A stretch of DNA of 55,557 nucleotides from JBOICV01 sp050740255 (lineage in GTDB: Bacteria; Pseudomonadota; Gammaproteobacteria; Nevskiales; JBOICV01). The notes beneath the pieces are model-generated. The model worked only from the letters and a program-made list of their open reading frames with translations. It had not been told where the DNA came from and made no database searches. The stretch is taken from contig JBOICV010000116.1 of the NCBI GenBank assembly GCA_050740255.1, positions 1-55,557 on the forward strand. The letters are read 5' to 3'. Both the position numbers and the translations under genes were made by a program. Shown in pieces: positions 44,625 to 52,513 of the stretch (its first letter is position 1; every line of letters begins with the position of its first letter).

Positions 44625-47102
44625 TTAGAAGGCGAGACTCAGGCGCAGCGTCGCGGCGCGCGGGCGAATCAACAGATAGTCGGTCGTACTCTTGCCCCCG
44701 ATGGTGGTGACCACCGCGCCGTTGAAAGTCCGCTCATCCAGCAGATTGGCGATATTCAGATCAAGCCGCGGCTGACCCGTCACCGCGGGCAGGCTCAGGC
44801 CGAGGTTGAATCCGAATACGTCGTAGGCCGGTATTGCTACGCGATGCGCCAGATCGTTGAACGCCTCGCCCTGATAGCTCCAGGTGAAGCTGGAGTCGAG
44901 CACCGCGCGCGGTAACGGCCGGTTATAGCCCAGGATGCCGGAGGCGGTCACGCGCGGTGTTCCGGGCATGCGGGTTCCGGCGGGGATGGAGCCCTCCTGG
45001 GAGGCGAATGCGGCGGTGGTGCGCGCATCAATATAAGCGCCGGCCAGCGTCAGCGAGAATCCCGCCGACAGCAGGGCGCGGGTTTGCAGCTCCACGCCCT
45101 TGGATACCGCGCTGCCCACGTTGTCTATGTACGGCGACAGCCCGGTGAAGGTGCGTTGCGCGATCTGCACGCGCGACCAGTCCACGTAAAACCCGGTGAC
45201 ATCAAACAGCAGCCGGCGCTCGAGATACTCGCTGCGCAGGCCCAGCTCATAATTCCAGAGTTCGTCGGTGTCGTAGAGCAAGGGCGCATTGGGGTCCTGA
45301 TCCAGGATCAGGTTGACCCCGCCGAAACGGAAGCCCTTGACCGCCGCCGCGCGCAGCGCGGCCTGTTCCGAGAGATGCCAGGTCACGACAAATTTCGGAT
45401 TGAACTCCTTGGCTTTTTGCGTTGCGGATTCGGAGCCGATATTGATCCCGGCGCTGCTGGTCGCACTGGCGCCGAGGTTTTCCTGGCGGAACAGCCGCCC
45501 GCCCAGATTGAGTTCCCACTTCTCACCGAGGTAGCGGGTCAGATCGAAATACAGCGCCTGTTCCTGCGCCAGCGAAGTCGCCCCGGTCAGCAAGGCCTCA
45601 ATCGGCGGCAGCGAGGGCAGCGGCAGCCCCGGCAGGACCGGCAGCAGCGGCGCCAGCAGTTGACCCGGCCGCAACGTGGCCTGAATGGACGCGGAGAAAA
45701 TCTGGTCCGCGCGGTAATCGAACAGGCCGATCAGCCAGTCCCACTGGTCGAACAGGAACCAGTCACTCTGCGTGCGCGCCGATGACACCAGACGCAATTC
45801 GTTCGCGCGAATCTCGGCCGTGAACGGCTGCACAACCACGGCGTCAAGCCCTGGCAACTGCCCGGTGGGCAGCAGCCGGTCCTCCTGGAAGACCAGGACA
45901 TCATCCTTCTTGACCTTCGCCGCGGAACCGATGACCGAAAAGCTGTCGAAGGCATATTCGGCCATGAGTTGACTGATCCGGTACTCGAAGACGCTGGGGC
46001 TGGTGCCGCTTTCGCTACTGCGCTCGTGACGGCTTGTATTGTCGGTAAAGAGGATATCGTTGATCGCCCCGCTGGTGTCGTGCACCAATGCTTGTACGGA
46101 TAGTGCATCGAGCGGCTCCCAGCGCAGCATCACGCGCTGCTGTTCGATGCGGTAATTGTCCACATCCGGCAAGCCATCGCGCAGGTTGTCAACCGTGCCG
46201 GGATAGTCACGGCGCGTGGCCATGCCGCGCAGCGCCAGGGTCTCGCCGATCGGTACGTTCAGAGCCAGGCCGTAGTCACTGCCGTCGTCATCGCTCTCGT
46301 TCACGCGGGTACGTGAATAAAAACCATGACCGCCGAATTCGCCGAGTTCCGGCGTGCTGGGAACCGAGCGCAATGCGCCGGCCAGCGCCGAGCCGCCGAA
46401 CAAGGTGCCCTGTGGACCCTTGAGGACCTCGACGCTGGCCAGATCGAAGGAATCAATATTGGGGTTGCCGCCGACCGAGGTGGGACTGGTGAGCGGAATA
46501 TCGTCGAGAAACACGCCGGTGGGTGGACCGCCGAGCACGCTCACCGTGTTGGCGGTGGTGCCGCGAATCTGGACGTTGACGAGGTTGGGGCTGTAGAACT
46601 GATTCACCGAAACCCCGGGCGAATACGCCAGGGCATCCTGCGCGCCCTGCGCGCCACGCTCGTTCAATTCATTAGCGTTGAAAGCATCGATGCTGATCGG
46701 CACCTCACGCGATGACTTCTCGCGCTTGGTAGCCGTGACCACGATTTCCTCCAGCACAGTGGCGCTGCTGGGCCTGGAAGGCGCGGGCGCTTGTTGCGGC
46801 AAATCGGCATTCTGGTCCGGCTCCGCTGTATCGCTCGCGCGCACTGGCGGCGGTGGGGACGACGGTGCAACTTCGGCAGCCGCGCCCGGATCCGCGTCCG
46901 GCGTGCCGTCGGGCGATGGCGCGGACGCCTCGTCGGTGGTGAGCTGCTCAATGAATGCGTCCACCTCGGTGGATCCAGGCCCGGAGGACGGCGGTTCAGC
47001 GTCGGCGGGCGCACTAGACTGGGAACTTTCGATTTTGCTTTTCGAATCCGCGGGGTGTTCCTGCGCCGGCGCCGCGAACGAAGCGGCGCCGAGAATCGCC
47101 AA
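44625..47102 (-). CDS. TonB-dependent receptor with an amber codon in the signal peptide
   Basis: The open frame begins at TTG 47102 (825 residues) but its signal would be too short. Upstream in the same frame an ATG at 47126, with a strong GGGAGGGG 6 bp before it, gives MVRAGC, then TAG (47108-47106), then LLAILGAASFAAPAQ. The natural gene therefore has a nonsense codon at position 7. After the signal come an acidic motif (STEVDAFIEQL), about 75 Pro/Ser/Ala-rich residues, the TonB box EEIVVTATKR, a plug with GPQGTLFGGSA and a barrel ending LSLAF. Either initiation occurs after the stop, or the amber is read through, or the receptor is inactive. It is followed by hydrolase, M81, amidase and S12 genes. 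Confidence 0.85.
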   Translation of the reverse strand: MAILGAASFAAPAQEHPADSKSKIESSQSSAPADAEPPSSGPGSTEVDAFIEQLTTDEASAPSPDGTPDADPGAAAEVAPSSPPPPVRASDTAEPDQNADLPQQAPAPSRPSSATVLEEIVVTATKREKSSREVPISIDAFNANELNERGAQGAQDALAYSPGVSVNQFYSPNLVNVQIRGTTANTVSVLGGPPTGVFLDDIPLTSPTSVGGNPNIDSFDLASVEVLKGPQGTLFGGSALAGALRSVPSTPELGEFGGHGFYSRTRVNESDDDGSDYGLALNVPIGETLALRGMATRRDYPGTVDNLRDGLPDVDNYRIEQQRVMLRWEPLDALSVQALVHDTSGAINDILFTDNTSRHERSSESGTSPSVFEYRISQLMAEYAFDSFSVIGSAAKVKKDDVLVFQEDRLLPTGQLPGLDAVVVQPFTAEIRANELRLVSSARTQSDWFLFDQWDWLIGLFDYRADQIFSASIQATLRPGQLLAPLLPVLPGLPLPSLPPIEALLTGATSLAQEQALYFDLTRYLGEKWELNLGGRLFRQENLGASATSSAGINIGSESATQKAKEFNPKFVVTWHLSEQAALRAAAVKGFRFGGVNLILDQDPNAPLLYDTDELWNYELGLRSEYLERRLLFDVTGFYVDWSRVQIAQRTFTGLSPYIDNVGSAVSKGVELQTRALLSAGFSLTLAGAYIDARTTAAFASQEGSIPAGTRMPGTPRVTASGILGYNRPLPRAVLDSSFTWSYQGEAFNDLAHRVAIPAYDVFGFNLGLSLPAVTGQPRLDLNIANLLDERTFNGAVVTTIGGKSTTDYLLIRPRAATLRLSLAF

Positions 47103-47210
47103 CAGCTAGCATCCTGCTCGTACCATCCCGCGCCCCTCCCGCATCCAAATTGGCGACAGCAGCGTCGGTGGGCCGACGTCACTGCGCCCGGTCTGTGCTG
47201 CGTCCGGGTC

Positions 47211-47939
47211 TCACGCCTTCCGTCTCGGCGCGGGCTTGCGAGGGCGGTCGATACCCGGCAGCAGGCGATCAATCAGAAAGTTCAAGACTTCGGCCAGCGA
47301 TTCGATGCCAGGCCCGGATGCGCTTTTTTCCAGCAACAGCCGGCGGACCAGTTCTGACTCGCCGCGCGGCAGCGCCGCCACCGCGCGTCGTTGCGCCTGC
47401 ACATAGTCGCTGTGACTAGCCGTGCCGCTCGCGCGATTGCGCTCGGCACTGGTGGCCATGACGGCCGTCAGGACGTTGTAAGCGAGGACGGCTTCAAATA
47501 GCGATCCGCTATGCGGACTCAGGGCCCGCAGCACCCGGTTGCTGTTCAGCACATGCGACCGCCAGGTCGGCGATCCCACCGGCGCATGCAGCACGTGCGG
47601 GTGTTGCAGTTGCATTTCGCGCACGGCCAGTAGGTGCTCCGTCAATTGCGCCCGCATCGGCGCCGGGTTGTCGCGGCTGGGGATCGGCACCCGCGCTATC
47701 AACCGGCCGAGCGCCTCGGCCTCGATATCCTCGATATGGCGCACGTAGTTATACAGCGTGGCGTGGTTGACCCCGAGCCGCTGCGCCAGCGAACGCGCGC
47801 TCAGCGCAGCGAATCCCTCTTCGTCCAGCACCTGTATGGCGGCTTCAACAATGCGCGCGTGCGTCAGCTTGCGCGGGCGTCCCGCTGCGCGCAGCGCCAC
47901 GGACGTTCTCGCGGAAGATCTCAGTAGAGAACTGGGCAT
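47211..47939 (-). CDS. TetR-family regulator, first gene of the receptor-peptidase operon
   Basis: 242 residues. The helix-turn-helix is LSARSLAQRLGVNHATLYNYVRH. The C-terminal part contains AYNVLTAVMATSAERN and resembles the TetR_C class of TetR/TetR-like repressors by layout only. The gene ends 84 bp before the receptor ATG and no separate promoter is evident there, so it probably heads one transcript. A 22-bp perfect palindrome lies 40 bp upstream and spans the -35, which points to self-repression. Confidence 0.88.
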   Translation of the reverse strand: MPSSLLRSSARTSVALRAAGRPRKLTHARIVEAAIQVLDEEGFAALSARSLAQRLGVNHATLYNYVRHIEDIEAEALGRLIARVPIPSRDNPAPMRAQLTEHLLAVREMQLQHPHVLHAPVGSPTWRSHVLNSNRVLRALSPHSGSLFEAVLAYNVLTAVMATSAERNRASGTASHSDYVQAQRRAVAALPRGESELVRRLLLEKSASGPGIESLAEVLNFLIDRLLPGIDRPRKPAPRRKA

Positions 47940-47968
47940 AGGATTCCCCGCGCCGAGGATGTGTGATT

Positions 47969-47997
47969 AATATACAAGTGGTTGTAAATATTTACAA
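47969..47997 (-). promoter_or_regulatory. Promoter of the tetR-receptor operon
   Basis: On the minus strand TTGTAA (47997-47992), a 17-bp spacer and TATATT (47974-47969) form a good sigma-70-like promoter 30 bp before the tetR start. The -35 lies inside the palindrome. Confidence 0.6.
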
Positions 47998-48000
47998 CCA
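47979..48000. promoter_or_regulatory. 22-bp perfect palindrome, likely TetR operator
   Basis: Each arm reads TGGTTGTAAAT with its exact reverse complement adjoining, centred between 47989 and 47990. A partial third arm GGTTATTTAC follows at 48004-48013. The rest of the gap 48001-48144 shows nothing else. Confidence 0.85.
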
Positions 48001-48144
48001 TATGGTTATTTACAGTCCACAAGTGTCGCCCGCGAGTCTTCGATGAAGTTTTTCGTCGCAAGCCCCCGCACAAACTGAAACGTTACGAAAATCGCGGCTT
48101 CTTAAGCCAGCGGGAGCCGCCGGCGCACTGACGAGCAGTCACCG

Positions 48145-48531
48145 TCACCGCGCCAGATAGGCCGTTACCTCGATCTCCACCAATGCCCCGTCCAGCACCA
48201 GATCGCTCACCACCGTCGATCGGGCCGGAGGTGTGTCGCCGAAGTACTCGGCGTAAACGCGGTTGAACGCCGCGAAATCACTCCGGTCGGTCAGCCACAC
48301 TGCCGATCTGACCACATCCGACGGCGAAGCGCCGGCCTCACCGAGCACCGTGCCGATATTGTTCAGCGCCTGCCGGGTCTGCGCTTCAATGCCGCCCGCG
48401 ACCACAGCGCCGCTGCCATCAACGCCCAATTGGCCCGACAGGAACAGAAACTCGCCGGCACGCACCGCCCTGGACAAGGGCAGCCGCACACCGCTGGCCA
48501 GTTGCGGAAGTTTGCCGATATGGGTCTTCAT
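48145..48531 (-). CDS. ridA: RidA-family enamine/imine deaminase
   Basis: 128 residues from the ATG at 48531. The motifs FLSGQLGVD, TRQALNNIGTVLGEAG and PARSTVV, with the key Arg, are RidA features; IEVTAYLAR ends the protein. RidA hydrolyses reactive imines formed by PLP enzymes and amino-acid oxidases. Such imines are also the direct products of the DadA encoded 1 kb away. An 18-bp operator lies 28 bp upstream and is shared with the tetR at 53152. Confidence 0.9.
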   Translation of the reverse strand: MKTHIGKLPQLASGVRLPLSRAVRAGEFLFLSGQLGVDGSGAVVAGGIEAQTRQALNNIGTVLGEAGASPSDVVRSAVWLTDRSDFAAFNRVYAEYFGDTPPARSTVVSDLVLDGALVEIEVTAYLAR

Positions 48532-48558
48532 CTGTTTATCTCTTTGGCTTCCGCAAAA

Positions 48559-48576
48559 GGTACACGGATGTATACC
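48559..48576. promoter_or_regulatory. Operator copy upstream of ridA
   Basis: GGTACACGGATGTATACC, an almost perfect inverted repeat (GGTAxAC/GTxTACC arms). It matches the sites at 52047-52064 and 53192-53209. Confidence 0.75.
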
Positions 48577-48660
48577 ATTTGCGTCTGCGTCCTGGCCAGG
48601 CAAGCTGCGACAGTATGGATCGGGGAATGAGTCTCGGCGCGTCCCCGTCGCCTCGCCGTC

Positions 48661-49497
48661 TCATGACGACCCCGATCGCTGCAGTTGCAGCGGCGGATGT
48701 TGTTGCAGCCACTCGAGCGCTTCAGCCGTGTCCGGAAATCCGGGGCGGGCGACGGTCCGCGCGTAGGTTTTTGCGAACACGGTGCCGCCACTCAGGCGGT
48801 CGAATTGGTTGATCATGCCGTCCGCGTCAACGCCCCAGGGCTGATAACAGCAGACGGCATACTTTCGGATGACATCCGTCAATCGGGTGCCATGCGCCAG
48901 ATACAACTGCCGGTCTGCCTGCAGAAAATAGGCAGCGCCGCCCCAGTACAGCCGCACGTAGCCGCTGGATGATGCACGGCGGCTGTGCTCGACAATGCTC
49001 ATGTCGCCGAATCGGGACCCGGCGCGGGCGCTGCGGAAGCGATCATCGTAGCGGGCGATCACCTGCTCCCAGCTCAGCACGCCGCTGGCGTACATGATCT
49101 GGTACTGCAGATAACTGGCGATGCCTTCCGCAAACCAGCGGCTGTCTTCCCCCAGGTAGGGAAACAGCAGATGCGACAGTTCGTGTGGCGCGGTCCAATC
49201 CTGCACGAACGCAGTCCACGGATAGCGGGTATCCACATGAAGATAGGCCCGGCGTCCGCGGCCCTTATTGGTCTCTCCCCAGGGCACGGGTTCGTCACTG
49301 CTGCGGTGGACAAAATGCACGTGAAACGTATCAGACGGCTCACCCAGCAGCGTCGTCATGCCGTGCAAAACTTGCTCGATCCAGTCACTCAGCCCGGCTT
49401 TTTCCTGCTCGGAAAAGCGGCCCTCCCAATGCCAGCGAGGCGCCGTTGCTGACGCGGTGGCGTAAGCCAGCAACATGATCCCGATAAGCACTCGCAT
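48661..49497 (-). CDS. Exported HExxH metallopeptidase-like protein
   Basis: 278 residues with a signal peptide (MRVLIGIMLLAYATASA). HELSH lies at 105-109 with WFAEGIASYL (Glu124) downstream, the gluzincin spacing of small M1/M61-like peptidases. The fold is similar in outline to the protein at 5786-6574. It probably acts in the periplasm on a peptide. The gene lies 25 bp from the dadA stop upstream, so it may be the second gene of a dadA operon. Confidence 0.75.
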   Translation of the reverse strand: MRVLIGIMLLAYATASATAPRWHWEGRFSEQEKAGLSDWIEQVLHGMTTLLGEPSDTFHVHFVHRSSDEPVPWGETNKGRGRRAYLHVDTRYPWTAFVQDWTAPHELSHLLFPYLGEDSRWFAEGIASYLQYQIMYASGVLSWEQVIARYDDRFRSARAGSRFGDMSIVEHSRRASSSGYVRLYWGGAAYFLQADRQLYLAHGTRLTDVIRKYAVCCYQPWGVDADGMINQFDRLSGGTVFAKTYARTVARPGFPDTAEALEWLQQHPPLQLQRSGSS

Positions 49498-49522
49498 GGC
49501 GGGTAGACCGCGTGTTGGCGGA

Positions 49523-50806
49523 CTAATTCCGCCGGCGGTCGCTCAGCAATCCTCGCTGCGCGCGATACGGCACCGGATCAAGCATTGGCGTCCGCTGCTG
49601 AATCAGGTCCGCCAGCATGCGGGCGGAGCCGGCGGCCAGCGTCCAGCCGAGGTGGCCGTGACCGGTGTTGACGTAAAGATTGTCGTAGCCGAGCTGACCG
49701 ATGAACGGCACCCCGTCCGCCGAAACCGGACGCAAGCCCGCCCACGGCGCGGCGCGCGTTTCGTCGAGATACGCTTTGAAAGCGGGAAAGATCGTCAGCA
49801 GCAATTTGAAGAGATTGTCGATACGTGCCGGCGTCGGCGCCGTGTCGTAACCGGCGAACTCCGCCGTCCCCGCCACCCGCAAGCACTGGCCCAGCGGCGT
49901 GACCGCCGCGTGCAGCGCGTCGTCGATGATTGGCAGCGCGGGTGGCTGTTTCCACCCGGCCAGCGGCAGCGTCACGGAATAACCCTTCACCGGCCGCACT
50001 GCCAGGCGCAGCCCGAGCGGGCGCAACAACAGCGGACTCCAGCTTCCGGCGGCAAGCACCACCGCGTCCGCCGGCAGGCGCTCTGCTCCGACGCTTACCG
50101 CCGTCACGCGCGCGCCGTCGCGCTCGAATCCCGTCACCGTTGCGCCGAACCGGAATATGGCGCCCGCAGCCTGCGCGTGCCGGGCCAGCGCCTCGGTGAA
50201 CTGCCGCGCGTCGCCCGATTCGTCCTCCGGGAAATGGATGCCGCCCGCGAGGGAGGCGCTGACGTCGGCCAGCGCCGGCTCAAACAGGCTGAGCTGGCGC
50301 GCATCCAGTGTCCGCATCTGCAAGCCGAGGGGAACGAGTTGCGTGCAGCACTGCACTGCTTCGTCCATAGCGCGCGGCGTATGGAAAACCTTCAAAGTGC
50401 CGACAGTGCGCTGGTCATAAGACAAGGGCAGCGCCGCGCGCAGCTCGCGCATGACGGTCAGGCTGTATAAGGCCAGCCGCAGATTGCGTTCCATATTGTC
50501 GCGATAGCGCTGCGGCCGGGAGTTGGCCAGAAAGGACAGGCCCCAACCCAGGAGCGAGGGCAGCGCACGCGGACGCAGTAGCAGCGGCGCATCTTCGTTG
50601 CCGATCCAGCGCAGCATTTGCATCAGAGTACCGGGCGCATTCCACGGGTCCGCCATGCTGGGCGTGAGCATGCCGGCGTTGGCGAAGCTGGCGCCCTGCG
50701 CGGCGCTGTCGGCACGTTCAAGCACCGTGACGTCAAGGCCATCCTTCGCGAGGAACCACGCGGTGCTGACGCCCATCAGCCCGGAACCGATAACGACGAC
50801 GCGCAT
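49523..50806 (-). CDS. dadA: D-amino acid dehydrogenase (small subunit type)
   Basis: 427 residues. An N-terminal Rossmann motif VVIGSGLMGVSTAWFLAKDG binds FAD. ANAGMLTPSMADPWNAPG and the C-terminal YVNTGHGHLGWTLAAGSARMLADLI are DadA hallmarks. It oxidises D-amino acids to 2-oxo acids through an imine and passes electrons to the respiratory chain. The alanine racemase partner is not beside it. Instead it is between a peptidase and a TBDR-amidohydrolase chimera, suggesting that it feeds on D-residues from imported peptides. Confidence 0.9.
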   Translation of the reverse strand: MRVVVIGSGLMGVSTAWFLAKDGLDVTVLERADSAAQGASFANAGMLTPSMADPWNAPGTLMQMLRWIGNEDAPLLLRPRALPSLLGWGLSFLANSRPQRYRDNMERNLRLALYSLTVMRELRAALPLSYDQRTVGTLKVFHTPRAMDEAVQCCTQLVPLGLQMRTLDARQLSLFEPALADVSASLAGGIHFPEDESGDARQFTEALARHAQAAGAIFRFGATVTGFERDGARVTAVSVGAERLPADAVVLAAGSWSPLLLRPLGLRLAVRPVKGYSVTLPLAGWKQPPALPIIDDALHAAVTPLGQCLRVAGTAEFAGYDTAPTPARIDNLFKLLLTIFPAFKAYLDETRAAPWAGLRPVSADGVPFIGQLGYDNLYVNTGHGHLGWTLAAGSARMLADLIQQRTPMLDPVPYRAQRGLLSDRRRN

Positions 50807-50811
50807 AGTAT

Positions 50812-51930
50812 TCAGGGTTGTTTGTAGACGGTGCCGGCTTTCATGACGAAAGCAACCTTCTGCAAAACCGCGATATCCGTCAGCGGATCGCGCTTCACGG
50901 CGATCAGGTCCGCCAGGTAACCCGGCGCCACCCTGCCGAGTTGATCGGCCTTGCCGAGCAATTCGGCGGCATTGAGGGTAGCGGCGCGGATCGCCTCCAG
51001 CGGCGGCATGCCCGCTTCCACCATGTAGGAAAATTCCTTGGCGTTGTCGCCGTGCGGAAATACCGCGGCATCGGTGCCGAAGGCGATCTTGACGCCGGCC
51101 TTGTAGGCGCGGCCGAAGGTCGCCTGCATCAACGGGCCGATGGCTTCTGCCTTGGGCCGCACCAGGGGCGAGTAATAAGCCGGGTCCTTGGCCTTGTCTG
51201 CCACATAGCGGCCGGCGGAGATGGTCGGCACAAACCAGGCGCCGGTTTTCTTGAACAGGCGGATGGCTTCATCGTCCACATAGATGCCGACCGGCGCTTG
51301 TGTGAACTGCCCACCCACCAGACTGGTGTTGGTGGTGATGCCGCGAATCACCGGCGCGCTACCGTCCACGCCGCGGTCTACCAGTACCACGCCCGGCACG
51401 CGCTTGATGTAGTCCCCAAGACCGGTGGCCTTGATACCCTCGAGATCGTCACCGCTGAGCGCGGCAACGCTGCCGGGAATCTCCCGCAGGTTCTGCTCGC
51501 GCTTGCCCGCCGTCACGATGATCTCTTCGATCAAGGAAGAACTGGGCGGTCTGGCCTTCGCAGTGGTCTGCGCGCCGGTTTCCAGTGGCGGGGTTTGCGG
51601 TGTCGCTGCGACGGGTTCCGGCGCGACCGGAACCAGCGGAGCGGATTCCACCGGCGGCGCAGTCGCGGGGGCAGTTTCCGCGCTCTGCTCCGCCGCAGGT
51701 TCCGGCGCGGCGGCGGCCGGAGTTTCTGCGCTCTGCTCAGCCGCAGGCGCCGCAGCCTCATCCCCGAACAGCGCATCGAAATCAGCATTCTGATTCCCGG
51801 ACTGTTGCGTCTGCCGCCCTGCGGTGTCCGCCTGGGCCAGGGCGGTGCCTGCTGCAGGTACCAACGCCAACGCGGCCAGCGTCAAAACCAGCCGGAGATA
51901 GCCGTACCGCTTGCCTGGTTCCAATGCCAT
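50812..51930 (-). CDS. In-frame chimera: TBDR N-terminus and plug fused to amidohydrolase C-terminus
   Basis: 372 residues. A signal peptide, an acidic motif (ADFDALFGDE), a 75-residue Pro/Ala/Glu linker with an internal repeat (AAEQSAET twice), a TonB box (EEIIVTAGKR) and the start of a plug run to APVGIYVDD (about residue 213). The sequence then becomes EAIRLFKKTGAWFVPTISAG and KIAFGTDAAVFPHG up to the end, the last part of an imidazolonepropionase-like metal-dependent amidohydrolase or dipeptidase. The barrel of the receptor and the N-terminal metal-binding half of the amidohydrolase are both missing, so the product is probably non-functional. A good ribosome site (GGAGG) precedes the ATG. 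Either a real deletion at the shared Asp-Asp or an assembly join. Confidence 0.8.
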   Translation of the reverse strand: MALEPGKRYGYLRLVLTLAALALVPAAGTALAQADTAGRQTQQSGNQNADFDALFGDEAAAPAAEQSAETPAAAAPEPAAEQSAETAPATAPPVESAPLVPVAPEPVAATPQTPPLETGAQTTAKARPPSSSLIEEIIVTAGKREQNLREIPGSVAALSGDDLEGIKATGLGDYIKRVPGVVLVDRGVDGSAPVIRGITTNTSLVGGQFTQAPVGIYVDDEAIRLFKKTGAWFVPTISAGRYVADKAKDPAYYSPLVRPKAEAIGPLMQATFGRAYKAGVKIAFGTDAAVFPHGDNAKEFSYMVEAGMPPLEAIRAATLNAAELLGKADQLGRVAPGYLADLIAVKRDPLTDIAVLQKVAFVMKAGTVYKQP

Positions 51931-52046
51931 CTTCCCCTCCGCCGAATGCCTGCTGCCTTGTCTTTTTTATTTTTATGGTTCGCTGCGGTACCCGGACCCT
52001 TCAACGGTCGGTTCAACCCGCACCCGTAGCGCCGAAATGATGGCGA

Positions 52047-52064
52047 GGTATACGTTTGTGTACC
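52047..52064. promoter_or_regulatory. Operator copy upstream of the chimera gene
   Basis: On the minus strand it reads GGTACACAAACGTATACC, identical to the ridA site outside the central five bases. It lies 117 bp upstream of the chimera's start. Confidence 0.75.
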
Positions 52065-52161
52065 ATAGCATGGCGTTTTCCAGGCGGCAAGCAAGCGGGC
52101 TGTGGGCGGCTGGCCGTCACACCGGCGCGGGCCAGTGTCCATTGGGCTTCACGAACTGCAT

Positions 52162-52231
52162 CGTCATTCCCGCGCAAGCGGGAATCTTGTAACTTCGCCG
52201 CCGAAAGATACCCGCGTTCGCGGGTATGACG
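52162..52231. repeat. Pair of inverted REP-like palindromes
   Basis: ATTCCCGCGCAAGCGGGAAT (52166-52185) and ATACCCGCGTTCGCGGGTAT (52208-52227) are both hairpins. Together, with flanking GTC and GAC, they form a larger inverted pair. This resembles the REP doublets (REPINs) scattered in proteobacterial intergenic DNA. Confidence 0.8.
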
Positions 52232-52264
52232 GCACAAGTGGAAACGACGGCATGCCGCCCGCCG

Positions 52265-52468
52265 CGCCCCGTTGCGGCGCCGTGCTGTTATTGAACGCCA
52301 CTTCCTTGCCGTACTCGGTGAGGTTCGCAAACAGCGAGAACCCGTCGAACTCGTATTCCACGATGAGGCTTTTTGCGTCGAACACGGCCGAGCAAGGCCG
52401 ATTCTCCAGGGCAGGGTATTGCGGCGCGCACGCGGATAGGTCAGTCCGCCCAATTCCGTTGGTGTGAG
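52265..52468 (-). pseudogene. Fragment of a TonB-dependent receptor barrel
   Basis: An open stretch on the minus strand reads GIGRTDLSACAPQYPALENR, then SLIVEYEFDGFSLFANLTEY. Alternating hydrophobic strands with a Cys-containing extracellular-loop look are typical of TBDR barrels. No start or end is recognisable, and it runs into the REP-like pair. It may be a piece of the barrel lost from the chimera or of another receptor. Apart from this, the palindromes and the operator, the gap 51931-52513 is empty. Confidence 0.45.
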
Positions 52469-52513
52469 CGCCGCCATCGGTCTGTCCCTGAGGCAGCCCG
52501 CCCTCCAGCACGG

